Below, in pieces: positions 26,307 through 34,635 of a DNA stretch of 64,000 nucleotides. The number at the start of each line of letters is the position of its first letter. The stretch's first letter is position 1. The notes under the pieces are model-generated. The model saw nothing but the letters and a program-made list of their open reading frames with translations. It was not told the origin of the DNA and did not search any database. A program made the translations under genes and the position numbers. The DNA lies in contig CAMNNQ010000176.1 of the NCBI GenBank assembly GCA_946545645.1, forward strand, positions 1-64,000. The letters are read 5' to 3'. This DNA is from an uncultured Clostridia bacterium. GTDB lineage: Bacteria; Bacillota; Clostridia; Oscillospirales; Ruminococcaceae.

Positions 26307-26308
26307 TT
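26274..26308. terminator. Bidirectional terminator ending the RNA
   Basis: ACCGCC ... GGCGGT around GGGG-CCCC, followed by ATTCTTTTT on the plus strand and TTTTTT on the minus strand. It also serves the serine hydrolase gene whose stop it touches. Confidence 0.85.
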
Positions 26309-27431
26309 ATGAATTGAAGTAATTGTAAACATACTGCGAAACGTATGCGAAATAGTAATTGAGATCGAAGGCTATATCCGGACATTCGCACATCAGTACA
26401 AGGATATAGTCCTCACAGGGAGACTCGACTATCGCAGCATCATGGGAAACATCATAGGTATCTCCGGTCTTGTTGGCAACGAACACTCCGTAAGGTATCC
26501 CTGCCGGGATCTTGCCGCGCCAGTGCTGCTTTCCAAGCATATCAAGTATCTTTTCGGAGGCCTCTTCGTTGACACATTTCCCCCGGTATATCATTTCCAG
26601 GCAGTGGCCGACATCCGAAGCACAGGTCTGGTTGCTGCCTTCGTGCCAGGCAAGACCTTCGTAGTTTGTTGAGGGCTGCAGGCCGTGATACTGCTTGGTA
26701 TTGGGCAGGCCGTTGGCCTCGCACCATTTGGTTATGTATTCCGGGCCCATCGCCCAGACCATAGCATTGAAGGCCTGATTGTTGCTCATTACCGCCATAT
26801 TATACATATAGGGATTATATGCGTTCTCGTCTATCTCGCCGGCATAGATCTTCTCATAGCTGGCGCAGAGGGCGAAGAGCTTTATCATACTTGCGGGATA
26901 AAGGACATGATCGTTTATCGTGAATTTCTCGCCGGTATCTAGATTCTGCATATAGCAGCTCCATTCTCCCGGATACTGGGAGATCATCTCCTCGATATCG
27001 TCCTTGAGGTCTGCTATGGGCAGCTTTTTGTGGTTCGGGTTATTGTCAATGATAGGCTCCGGCTCGGTGGTGACTTCTTCTGTCGTTACGACCGGCGACT
27101 CTGTAACGGTATCCGGCTCCGAGCTATCGTCAGGAGGCGCTGTCTGAGTCGGTGCAGGAGTCGCAGTCTCTGTTTCGGGGGCAGTTACGCTTTCGGGGGC
27201 TGTCGTCTCATCAGGCTTGGAGAAGATCGTGACCAGCGGCGGATCGTTCATCATATTCTGAGTAAGGAACGGGGTCAGAGAAGATGTATCTTTGTCATTT
27301 CTGTCAGAGGTTGCGAACAGAACTATCAGGACCACAAGTGCAACTATAACGACACCTATAACGCCAAGCCCCACAGGCCCGATCTTCTTGAAAGCGCCGC
27401 CTACCCGGCTGCTATCGCCTGAATCTTTCAT
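26307..27431 (-). CDS. Membrane-anchored class A beta-lactamase-like protein
   Basis: A 374-residue protein with an N-terminal transmembrane helix (about 18-40) and a Thr/Pro/Glu-rich linker (about 70-125). An extracellular serine hydrolase domain follows with the three active-site motifs: SMIK in YPASMIKLFAL, SNN in MSNNQAF, and KTG in ANKTGDTYD. Such proteins belong to the penicillin-binding/beta-lactamase-2 group. They may hydrolyse peptidoglycan peptides or antibiotics; the lack of the usual Glu166 region in an obvious form makes true beta-lactamase activity uncertain. ATG follows GGAGG. The linker is like that of the carboxypeptidase at 30473. Confidence 0.88.
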   Translation of the reverse strand: MKDSGDSSRVGGAFKKIGPVGLGVIGVVIVALVVLIVLFATSDRNDKDTSSLTPFLTQNMMNDPPLVTIFSKPDETTAPESVTAPETETATPAPTQTAPPDDSSEPDTVTESPVVTTEEVTTEPEPIIDNNPNHKKLPIADLKDDIEEMISQYPGEWSCYMQNLDTGEKFTINDHVLYPASMIKLFALCASYEKIYAGEIDENAYNPYMYNMAVMSNNQAFNAMVWAMGPEYITKWCEANGLPNTKQYHGLQPSTNYEGLAWHEGSNQTCASDVGHCLEMIYRGKCVNEEASEKILDMLGKQHWRGKIPAGIPYGVFVANKTGDTYDVSHDAAIVESPCEDYILVLMCECPDIAFDLNYYFAYVSQYVYNYFNS

Positions 27432-27584
27432 CTTCCGCCTCCGTTCTATACATTTTGTCTTTTTACATCACAAATTTTATTCTATCATATCAGCAATGAA
27501 AAGTCAAGAAAGCCCGCGAAAGCTCGGCATTTCATACAGTTTGGCGAACCGCCTGACCTTATGCTTGTTGTTATTTTGCACAGC

Positions 27585-27613
27585 TTGACAGCCGCTGCTT
27601 AAAATGATATAAT
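27585..27613 (+). promoter_or_regulatory. Promoter of the PH-domain gene
   Basis: TTGACA, 17 bases, TATAAT, about 40 bases before the start at 27653. Confidence 0.85.
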
Positions 27614-27652
27614 AAAGGATGACAAATATTACATAATAAGGGGGAATACCAG

Positions 27653-28039
27653 ATGTCTGTCAGCTTTAACCAGGATTCTGTTTTTAACCTGAAACCGATC
27701 TCACTGGATGATGTCAGAGGAGAGCTACAGGGGCTTCTCATCGAAGGAGAATCCGCCGTCATGGCTTTCAGGACTGTCCGCGACCAGCTCGTTTTCACTA
27801 ACAAGCGGATAGTTTCCATCGATGTCCAGGGTATCACCGGGCGCCGCAAATCCTTTACCTCAATGCCCTATTCCAAGATACAGTTTTTTTCGATCCAGAC
27901 TCCCGGCTTCATTGAGATCTTCCCGGATAATGAGCTCTACATAGTGTTCAGCAACGGGACTACCGCGACCTTTGAATTCAAGGGCGGCGTAGACATTGGT
28001 ATGATCGGCCGGTTGATCTCTCAGTATGTTCTGAGATAG
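27653..28039 (+). CDS. Bacterial PH-domain protein
   Basis: A 128-residue protein of the bacterial pleckstrin-homology type (bPH, YvbH-like). The core reads RDQLVFTNKRIVSIDVQG, then KSFTSMPYSKIQFFSIQT and a strand-rich end with ATFEFKGGVD, the usual seven-strand plus helix pattern. No membrane segment is seen. ATG follows GGGGGAATACC. It is a single-gene unit with its own promoter and a strong terminator. Function is unknown; similar proteins are linked to membrane or stress roles. Confidence 0.88.
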   Translation: MSVSFNQDSVFNLKPISLDDVRGELQGLLIEGESAVMAFRTVRDQLVFTNKRIVSIDVQGITGRRKSFTSMPYSKIQFFSIQTPGFIEIFPDNELYIVFSNGTTATFEFKGGVDIGMIGRLISQYVLR

Positions 28040-28071
28040 CGCCCGGATCGTCGGCAAGGAAAAGATACAGT

Positions 28072-28110
28072 AAAAAACGCCGCACTGATTTCTCAGCGCG
28101 GCGTTTTTTT
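28072..28110. terminator. Terminator between PH-domain and SpoIIE genes
   Basis: AAAAAACGCCGC with GCGGCGTTTTTTT around a 14-base loop region; symmetric A and T runs let it serve both convergent genes. Confidence 0.9.
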
Positions 28111-28143
28111 ACCTTTCAGATCGTTTTACTCTTCTCATTCTGC

Positions 28144-29916
28144 TCAGTTCAGTTTTATACCCAGCATCGTCAGATCGTCAAACTGCGGCGCATCTCCTAC
28201 AAATTCGTCAACCGCTTCCCTTACGTTATGGAGCAGTTTGTCAGGAGAAGCATCCGGCTCCTTGTTGAGAGCATCTATCAAGCGGTCGAGCTTGAACATC
28301 TCGCCCTGGCTGTCAGTCGCTTCGGGAACACCGTCAGTGTAAACGAAAAGAGCGCCTCCCGGCTGGATATTGAAGTGGTACTGCTTATATCTCATACCGC
28401 TTATCCCGCCGACTACAAAGCAATGCTTTTCCTTGAAGATCTCGAATTTCCCGTCCGGCTGCCTTACGATCGGGTATTCGTGCCCTGCATTGACAGCAGT
28501 TATATCTCCGGTCTTGAGGTCTAGCACACCGAACCAGACGGTAACAAACATTTTCTGGACATTATTCTCGCAGAGCTTATCGTTGACACGTTCAAGGACT
28601 TCGTGAGGCTCAAGCCCCATGGAGGCGAAGTTGTTTATAAGGATTCTTGACATCATCATGAACAGCGCCGCCGGGACGCCTTTATCGGAAACATCCGCGA
28701 TCACCAGGCCGAGATGATCGTTGTCGATAAAGAAGAAATCGTAAAAATCTCCGCCGACCTCCTTGGCCGGAGTCATTGAAGCATATATATCGAATTCGTC
28801 TCTGTCCGGAAATGCGGGGAATACGCTGGGGAGTTGCCCGGCCTGGATATTCTTGGCCATATCCAGCTCTGCGGCGACTCTTTCCTTTTCTCCTGCAAGT
28901 CGGACATTCTCGGCTGTATAGCTGTCGATCTCCCGGGAAAGCTCAGCGATATTATCAGAGAGCAGACCGAACTCGTTTCCGGACTTGACTGCCCCCATAG
29001 CGTCTGTGACCTTTTTGCTGTCCTTGGTCTCGATATAGTCTCTGACGCTTCTCTGTATCCTGCCGACAGGCTTGATAGCAAGGCGGTAAAGCAGGAACAG
29101 CAGGGCGACCATAATGAGCGCCATACCGCCGATACCGATCAGCAGAGCCTTGTGCATAGACTTGAACATCATTGTCTGGAAATCAGACCAGTCATAGGAC
29201 ATTCCGATAACGGCTCTTACCTTTTCCTCGACAACTATCGGTTTGTAGCCGATATACTGGCTGCCGCTGCAAACGAAATCCTTTGTCTTTTCAAAAACTA
29301 TATCCCCCGAAGGCGAACCCAGCAGGTCCTCAAGTACAGGGTGGTCTTTAATATCGAATGAGAACCATTCTCCCAGCTTGCGGTTCCCGTTCTTGTTGCA
29401 GAATTCCGTAAACACAAAGCCCTCATAAGGTGCGTTTATGTCAATGATAAAGAGGCTGTTGTATTTCTCGTCGGTAATGCTGTACTGCTGTATCAGCCTG
29501 AGAAGCCTGTAATTTGTTGCCGCGCAGTATTCCTGCACTGCATCAGACTGTTTTTCAAGAAAATCTTTTGTCCAGCATCCGACATCATAGCTGTTCTCAT
29601 CCAGGTCTTCGGCATCTTCATCGGAAAGCCCTCCGTAGAGTAGATCATCATTCAGCTCATACTGCATACCCGGATGCTTTTCCCAGTAATCGAACATGAA
29701 GCTGTCGATGTAGGTCGGGATCATCCCGTACATACGCTCGAGAGAATCGGAGATAAATGAATTCTGCCCCCCGAGGACGTTATTTACTGAATTACGGTAC
29801 ATCGCAAAGGTCATGTTTGCGATCATGAGGAGAAACATGGGTATGATGAGAGCTGCGACCTGAAGGAGGAGCTTTTTATTCTTTTTCTTTGGCTTATCGT
29901 TATCCAATAGTTTCAT
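28144..29916 (-). CDS. Sensor-linked SpoIIE/RsbU-type PP2C phosphatase
   Basis: A 590-residue membrane protein likely to dephosphorylate an anti-anti-sigma factor or similar partner. It has TM helix 1 (about 15-38) and an external sensor domain, perhaps Cache-like (about 40-235). TM helix 2 and a HAMP domain (RLAIKPVGRIQRSV) come next, then a coiled coil (ELDMAKNIQAGQLP). The PP2C-like domain has GGDFYDFFF, IADVSDKGVPAALFM and QFDDLTML metal-binding blocks. ATG 29916 (MKLLDND) has GAGG six bases before; the longer frame lacks support. No sigma-factor genes lie next to it. Confidence 0.9.
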   Translation of the reverse strand: MKLLDNDKPKKKNKKLLLQVAALIIPMFLLMIANMTFAMYRNSVNNVLGGQNSFISDSLERMYGMIPTYIDSFMFDYWEKHPGMQYELNDDLLYGGLSDEDAEDLDENSYDVGCWTKDFLEKQSDAVQEYCAATNYRLLRLIQQYSITDEKYNSLFIIDINAPYEGFVFTEFCNKNGNRKLGEWFSFDIKDHPVLEDLLGSPSGDIVFEKTKDFVCSGSQYIGYKPIVVEEKVRAVIGMSYDWSDFQTMMFKSMHKALLIGIGGMALIMVALLFLLYRLAIKPVGRIQRSVRDYIETKDSKKVTDAMGAVKSGNEFGLLSDNIAELSREIDSYTAENVRLAGEKERVAAELDMAKNIQAGQLPSVFPAFPDRDEFDIYASMTPAKEVGGDFYDFFFIDNDHLGLVIADVSDKGVPAALFMMMSRILINNFASMGLEPHEVLERVNDKLCENNVQKMFVTVWFGVLDLKTGDITAVNAGHEYPIVRQPDGKFEIFKEKHCFVVGGISGMRYKQYHFNIQPGGALFVYTDGVPEATDSQGEMFKLDRLIDALNKEPDASPDKLLHNVREAVDEFVGDAPQFDDLTMLGIKLN

Positions 29917-29978
29917 TTTGAACCTCACAGATAAAAGGACGGATCTTGTACTCATTGTAACATATATCCCGCAAAAAA

Positions 29979-30298
29979 TCAAGAGGGCATACCGAAGATC
30001 TGCGGTCTTATGCTTATCGGAGCCGCTTTGAGGACGTATTCTGATTTAAGCTCCGGCAAGCGCAGCGGGATAATATAACCGTCAGCTTTGTGAACAGCGT
30101 TCCGTTTAATGATCTTCTGCTCTTCCGGCGAAAAGCTGCTGATCTCCGATTTTTTTAAAAAGCATGAAATCCATGATCCGCAGGGTGATCTTCGCTCCCT
30201 TCATCGCAGTATACTGCTCCGATCCTCTCTGGGATATATCTGGAAGTCGTGCTTTTGCCTGAGCATGGCAAGCCCTCCACTATGATAAGTCTGTTCAA
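29979..30298 (-). pseudogene. Broken P-loop kinase-like gene
   Basis: A TTG at 30298 opens NRLIIVEGLPCSGKSTTSRY, a clear Walker A (GLPCSGKST), followed by CDEGSEDHPADHGFHAF and a stop. A second frame then reads FSPEEQKIIKRNAVHKADGY and on to IRPQIFGMPS, ending at 29979, which looks like the C terminus of the same family. The middle of the gene is missing and the frame changes at a run of seven A/T, so it is a deleted, dead copy. Whether the cell has another copy cannot be seen. Confidence 0.6.
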
Positions 30299-30357
30299 TG
30301 TGCATTCCCCCATAGACCCGTTATTTCAGTAATGATCCCGGCACAGCAACTCTGCGC

Positions 30358-30409
30358 TGTCAACAGAAACGCCATAGTATTTCTGACCTCATATCAGAAA
30401 TACTATGGC
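30358..30409. repeat. Dispersed hairpin repeat, copy 1
   Basis: A 52-base unit starting TGTCAACAGAAACGCC and ending in a perfect 16-bp inverted repeat (GCCATAGTATTTCTGA / TCAGAAATACTATGGC, 7-base loop). A near-identical copy lies at 51943-51994. Confidence 0.85.
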
Positions 30410-30472
30410 TTGGATCTTCCGTTTCAGCGCCGGGCTTACAGGCCGGACTTTGGTATTATCGAGCTGTCCCGG

Positions 30473-31660
30473 TCAGACCCGAGGCAGCTTAGAAGAGATA
30501 AGGGCAGTTACCGCAGCATATCTGTCTTCTGTGGTAAGAGTCCCCATAGCGGCGCAGAGGTATGTTTTCCCACCCCTGCGGACAGCAGCGATAAGGCAGC
30601 ACCCTGCATCACCGGTAGTGCCTGTCTTGCAGCCAATACAATCCGCGACATAATAGCCGCTGTAAGGGTTGATGAGCTGGTTAGTGTTGCTCCAGGCCAG
30701 AGTCTGCCCCGAAAGCAGTACTGCCTGCTTGTATCTTGTCGAAACGATCTCCGCAAGAACCGGCTGGCTGAGAGCATACTGTGTGAGTACGAACATATCT
30801 GAGAGCGTTGAGAAATGATCGGGGTCGTCCCAGCCCTCGGGATTGGCGAAATGGCTCGAGAGCATCCCTAACTGTCCGGCAGTATCATTCATCAGTTTAA
30901 CAAAGATATTGACAGCCTGTTCATCGGTGAGCTGTGCCTGCGGATTGAGCTTTCTGGCGACATTGACCGCGACGACATACGCCGCATCGTTGCCCGAAGG
31001 GAGCATCAGGCCGTAGAGGAGCTGCTCCACTGTCAGCTTGTTGCCGACAGCCAGCCCGGCGACGGTGGAATAGGGCTTCGTCATCCAGACCTCTGTCCCG
31101 ACGGTAACGACATCCGGGAGCTTCAGATATTTCAGCGCCAGAGACGCAGTCAGCAGCTTTGTTGTGCTGGCAATGGAGATGCGCCCGGTGTAGTTGCTGC
31201 TGTAAAGCAGCTCCTTATCTTCGATACAGTAGACCGCCGCAGCCTTGCAGTATGGCATGAGCGGCTCTGCCGGCGGGAGCTCCGCCTGAGTCGGCTGGGA
31301 AGGCTTTGCAGTCGTGGTTGTTGTAGTTGTTGTGGTTGTAGTGGTAGTGGTTGTGGTGATTGTAGTGGTAGTTGTAGCAGCAGTGGTCGTTGCAGCGGTC
31401 GTGGCAGCCGCAGCGGAAGAAGCCTCAGCCGTTTCCGGCCTGGAACTCTGCTCTGACGCAGGGCCGGTCTCAGAAGCCGCCGTCTTTTCCGGGGCGGATG
31501 TATCTGCCGCTGCCGTAAGAGACTCATCCCCGGCAGCCGTAGCTGCTGCGGATACAGGTGCCTGAGTCGTCATCGGGAGGCTGTTATCTTCGATTACATT
31601 CCCGCAGGCCGCGAAAATCAGCGCAGCAGCAAGAGCCGCTGTAAACACTTTCAACTTCAT
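30473..31660 (-). CDS. D-Ala-D-Ala carboxypeptidase lipoprotein
   Basis: A 395-residue penicillin-binding protein of the DacF/PBP5 type that trims the terminal D-Ala of peptidoglycan stem peptides. Motifs: SxxK in IASTTKLLTAS, SGN in LPSGNDAAYV, KTG in GCKTGTTGDAG. The N terminus is a lipoprotein-like signal (ALIFAAC, Cys19). A long low-complexity linker (about 25-125) includes a pure Thr/Ala tract. The usual C-terminal beta domain of PBP5 is absent. ATG follows CGAGGAGAT. It lies 29 bases behind the small gene at 31690. Confidence 0.9.
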   Translation of the reverse strand: MKLKVFTAALAAALIFAACGNVIEDNSLPMTTQAPVSAAATAAGDESLTAAADTSAPEKTAASETGPASEQSSRPETAEASSAAAATTAATTTAATTTTTITTTTTTTTTTTTTTTTAKPSQPTQAELPPAEPLMPYCKAAAVYCIEDKELLYSSNYTGRISIASTTKLLTASLALKYLKLPDVVTVGTEVWMTKPYSTVAGLAVGNKLTVEQLLYGLMLPSGNDAAYVVAVNVARKLNPQAQLTDEQAVNIFVKLMNDTAGQLGMLSSHFANPEGWDDPDHFSTLSDMFVLTQYALSQPVLAEIVSTRYKQAVLLSGQTLAWSNTNQLINPYSGYYVADCIGCKTGTTGDAGCCLIAAVRRGGKTYLCAAMGTLTTEDRYAAVTALISSKLPRV

Positions 31661-31689
31661 ATCGTTATCTCCTCGGTAATACGGTCAGC

Positions 31690-31896
31690 TCATTCACTGA
31701 CGAGCTCGCCGTAGGTCTCTATATCTTTATCGCTGATGCTCCCGCCGACGTCCCAGTTCATACGGTAGGCGAGCATATCCGGAACTCTGACTTCTCTGCC
31801 GTCCTCAAGACGGAGCAGGACAGTGGGCTCCTCGCCGGGCATAAAGCCCTCACAGCCGTGGTCGGGTTCGGTAAGGTCTGTTATTTTCAGAAGCAT
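31690..31896 (-). CDS. Small acidic protein, unknown
   Basis: A 68-residue protein with no recognised family. It looks beta-rich (LLKITDLTEP ... VLLRLEDGREVRVPD). ATG follows a strong GAGGAGATATCC site and a consensus promoter lies about 95 bases upstream, so it is probably real. It precedes the carboxypeptidase gene on the same strand. Confidence 0.7.
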   Translation of the reverse strand: MLLKITDLTEPDHGCEGFMPGEEPTVLLRLEDGREVRVPDMLAYRMNWDVGGSISDKDIETYGELVSE

Positions 31897-31991
31897 GGAT
31901 ATCTCCTCTTTTGTGTACGATTTTCAGTACAGTTATGTTTCCTTAGCGCATATATCCGCCGGCATTGACTGCATAGCGGAACAGCACTATT

Positions 31992-32020
31992 ATTATACAC
32001 CTCTTTGCGGCCAAAGTCAA
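31992..32020 (-). promoter_or_regulatory. Promoter of the 31896/31660 gene pair
   Basis: Minus-strand TTGACT, 17 bases, TATAAT. Confidence 0.8.
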
Positions 32021-32052
32021 CCGCCAGGCTGTTAATTTTCCTGACTGCCCTG

Positions 32053-32081
32053 TTGCATATTCAGAACATTTGTGTTATAAT
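32053..32081 (+). promoter_or_regulatory. Promoter of the DMT transporter
   Basis: TTGCAT, 17 bases, TATAAT, about 50 bases before the gene at 32131. Confidence 0.75.
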
Positions 32082-32130
32082 ATCAGGAGAAGAACATATA
32101 TTCAGTTGATAACGGATAGGAGCCGATAAT

Positions 32131-33099
32131 ATGCCCTCGCAGCAGGAAAACACCCAGCCCGCAGCCGGGAAAGGCGGGATAAAACAAAGCCTGGCTGTCT
32201 TTTTCGGAGCCTTTGTGTGCTGCTTCCTCTGGGGGAGCGCTTTCCCGGGCATAAAGATCGGCTACCGCCTCTGGGATATAGACAACGGCGATACTCCGGC
32301 TATGATACGCTTTGCCGGGATAAGGTTTTTCCTTGCAGGGCTGCTGGTCATACTCTTTGCGGCTGCACTGAGAAGAAAGCTCCCTGTCCCCGCAAAGGGA
32401 GAATGGGGAAAGATAGCTCTTCTCAGCCTCTTCCAGACTGTCGGGCAGTATGTCTTCTTTTATGTCGGCCTCGCACACACAACAGGTGTCAATTCTGCGG
32501 TCGTTGACTCGCTGACAGCCTTTTTCGCCATTATCTGCGCCAGCCTGCTCATGCGTATGGAGAAGCTGACAGCCAGAAAGCTGCTGGGATGCCTGCTGGG
32601 ATTTACCGGAGTTCTTATCGTCAGCCTTACCTCAGAGGGGTTCTCCTTCCGCCCGCTCGGGGACGGTCTCGTCGCCCTCTCCGCTCTTTGCTACGGCGTA
32701 TCATCGACTATGATAAAACGCTATTCCAGAGAACACGATACTGTCCTTTTCAGCGGCTATCAGTTCATGCTGGGCGGCCTTGTGATGACCGTTTCCGGTC
32801 AGGCATGGCTTATGATCTCCGGCGCTCCGGCAGGCTTTTCCGCCCCTGAGCCCGGCAAAGCCGTACTGATACTAATCTATCTCGCGCTGGTCTCCAGTGT
32901 CGCCTATACCCTATGGGGGATACTTCTCCGGAAGAATGATGTCTCCAGGATCTCAGTCTTCGGGTTTATGAACCCTGTCATCGGAGTCATACTCTCGGCA
33001 GTTCTTCTTGGAGAATCAGCCAGCCTCGGCCCCCGCCACATCATTGCCCTGCTGCTCATCGGAGCAGGGATAGTTACAGTAAATACGGAGAGCCGGTAA
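32131..33099 (+). CDS. EamA/DMT-family transporter
   Basis: A 322-residue membrane protein with ten hydrophobic helices in two EamA repeats (about 25-160 and 175-315). Family-like features are the first-helix FFGAFVCCFLWGSAFPGIKIG and the end of repeat two with FGFMNPVIGVILSAVLLGE. Such proteins export amino acids or related metabolites. ATG follows AGGAG. The Y-family polymerase gene begins 32 bases later, though the two are unlikely to work together. The substrate is unknown. Confidence 0.92.
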   Translation: MPSQQENTQPAAGKGGIKQSLAVFFGAFVCCFLWGSAFPGIKIGYRLWDIDNGDTPAMIRFAGIRFFLAGLLVILFAAALRRKLPVPAKGEWGKIALLSLFQTVGQYVFFYVGLAHTTGVNSAVVDSLTAFFAIICASLLMRMEKLTARKLLGCLLGFTGVLIVSLTSEGFSFRPLGDGLVALSALCYGVSSTMIKRYSREHDTVLFSGYQFMLGGLVMTVSGQAWLMISGAPAGFSAPEPGKAVLILIYLALVSSVAYTLWGILLRKNDVSRISVFGFMNPVIGVILSAVLLGESASLGPRHIIALLLIGAGIVTVNTESR

Positions 33100-33131
33100 T
33101 ATCCTGTTTGCATCGAGAAAGGCGGTGACTT

Positions 33132-34619
33132 ATGGACAAGGTATATGTTGCCATCGACTTGAAGTCGTTTTACGCTTCCTGCGAATGTGTCCGGCGCGGG
33201 CTGGACCCGCTTGACGCAAATCTCGTTGTAGCTGATATCAGCCGCACCGAAAAGACAATATGCCTTGCAGTATCGCCCTCGCTGAAAAGCTACGGTATCC
33301 CCGGAAGAGCCAGGCTCTTCGAGGTGATCCGGAAGGTAAAGGATGTCAACACCGAAAGGCAGTTGAATGCCCCCGGCCGTAAGCTGACCGGGAAAAGCTG
33401 CTTCGGCTCCGAGCTTGCCGGGGACCCTTCTCTCGCCGTCGATTATATAGTCGCCACTCCGCAGATGGCCGATTATATGAAGGTCAGCGCTAAGATCTAC
33501 GGGATATACCTCAAATATGTCGCCCCGGAGGATATCTTCGCCTATTCAGTCGATGAGGTGTTCATCGACGCTACAGGCTATTTGCAGACCTATCATATCG
33601 ACCCCCGCGGCTTTACCCGTATGCTGATACAGGATGTCCTTGCCTCGACAGGCATAACTGCCACCGCCGGGATAGGGACAAATATGTATCTCTGCAAAGT
33701 TGCTATGGATATAGTCGCAAAGCATATCCCCGCCGATAAGGACGGTGTCCGCATCGCCAGCCTTGACGAGCAGACCTATAAGGAAAAGCTGTGGGCTCAC
33801 AGGCCGATAACCGATTTCTGGAGAGTCGGCAAGGGCATCTCCGCCCGGCTGGAAAGAATGGGCATCTTCACTATGGGAGATATAGCCCGGCTCTCCCTCA
33901 GCAGGTTCTATATCGGGAATCTCTACAAAGCCTTCGGCAAGAACGCCGAGCTGCTGATCGACCATGCCTGGGGTATTGAGCCGACAGCTATAGCCGATGT
34001 CAAAGCCTACAAGCCGCAGAGCAGCAGCATAAGCTCCGGGCAGGTGCTCTCGGAGCCCTGCGGCTATGAAAGGACAAAGCTGATAGTCTGGGAAATGGCA
34101 GATATGATCTCTCTTGACCTGGTGGATAAGGGGCTGCTGACAGATATGATAGTCCTTACTGTGAACTATGACCGCGAGAGCCTTGCCGACGGGCGCTATC
34201 ATGGCGAGATCGTCCGAGACTATTACGGAAGAGATGTGCCCAAGCACGCCCACGGCACCGTTCGCCTTGGCAGGCATACATCCTCAACAAAGAAGATCAT
34301 AGAGGCGACAATGGAGCTCTTCGACAGAATAACAGATAAGGAGCTGCTGGCAAGACGGCTCAATATCACTGTCTGCAATGTCATCCGCGAAGAGGATATC
34401 CCGGACAGCGAGCGCTTCGAGCAGCTAAGCCTGTTTGACCCGCCTCCGGAGGAACAAAAATCCTGTGAGGAAGCCACAGACAAGGAACGCGCTCTGCAAA
34501 AAGCCGTCCTGAAGATCAAGCATAAATACGGTAAGAACGCCGTCCTCAAGGGCAAGAACTTTACAGAGGGCGCAACAGCCAAAGACCGCAACCGCCAGAT
34601 TGGCGGACACAAAGCATAG
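33132..34619 (+). CDS. Y-family DNA polymerase (UvrX/UmuC-like)
   Basis: Lesion-bypass polymerase of the UvrX/UmuC branch, 495 residues. Catalytic blocks: VYVAIDLKSFYASCECV with the first Asp, and AYSVDEVFIDATGYL with the Asp-Glu pair. The thumb has TAGIGTNMYLCKVAMDI; the little-finger domain and a Lys-rich tail follow. A beta-clamp-like motif (QLSLFD) is seen near residue 435. ATG follows GAAAGGCGGTG. It leads a four-gene unit with a YolD-like gene, the usual partner of UvrX in Firmicutes. Confidence 0.93.
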   Translation: MDKVYVAIDLKSFYASCECVRRGLDPLDANLVVADISRTEKTICLAVSPSLKSYGIPGRARLFEVIRKVKDVNTERQLNAPGRKLTGKSCFGSELAGDPSLAVDYIVATPQMADYMKVSAKIYGIYLKYVAPEDIFAYSVDEVFIDATGYLQTYHIDPRGFTRMLIQDVLASTGITATAGIGTNMYLCKVAMDIVAKHIPADKDGVRIASLDEQTYKEKLWAHRPITDFWRVGKGISARLERMGIFTMGDIARLSLSRFYIGNLYKAFGKNAELLIDHAWGIEPTAIADVKAYKPQSSSISSGQVLSEPCGYERTKLIVWEMADMISLDLVDKGLLTDMIVLTVNYDRESLADGRYHGEIVRDYYGRDVPKHAHGTVRLGRHTSSTKKIIEATMELFDRITDKELLARRLNITVCNVIREEDIPDSERFEQLSLFDPPPEEQKSCEEATDKERALQKAVLKIKHKYGKNAVLKGKNFTEGATAKDRNRQIGGHKA

Positions 34620-34635
34620 GAAAGAAGGAAGGACT

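Noticed and set aside
22109..27431. Two beta-lactamase-fold genes as antibiotic resistance
   Set aside because: Both have serine hydrolase motifs, but the sequence does not show true beta-lactamase features, and family members are often esterases or wall enzymes.
31314..31565. Poly-Val plus-strand frame
   Set aside because: It is the reverse reading of the Thr/Ala linker of the carboxypeptidase.
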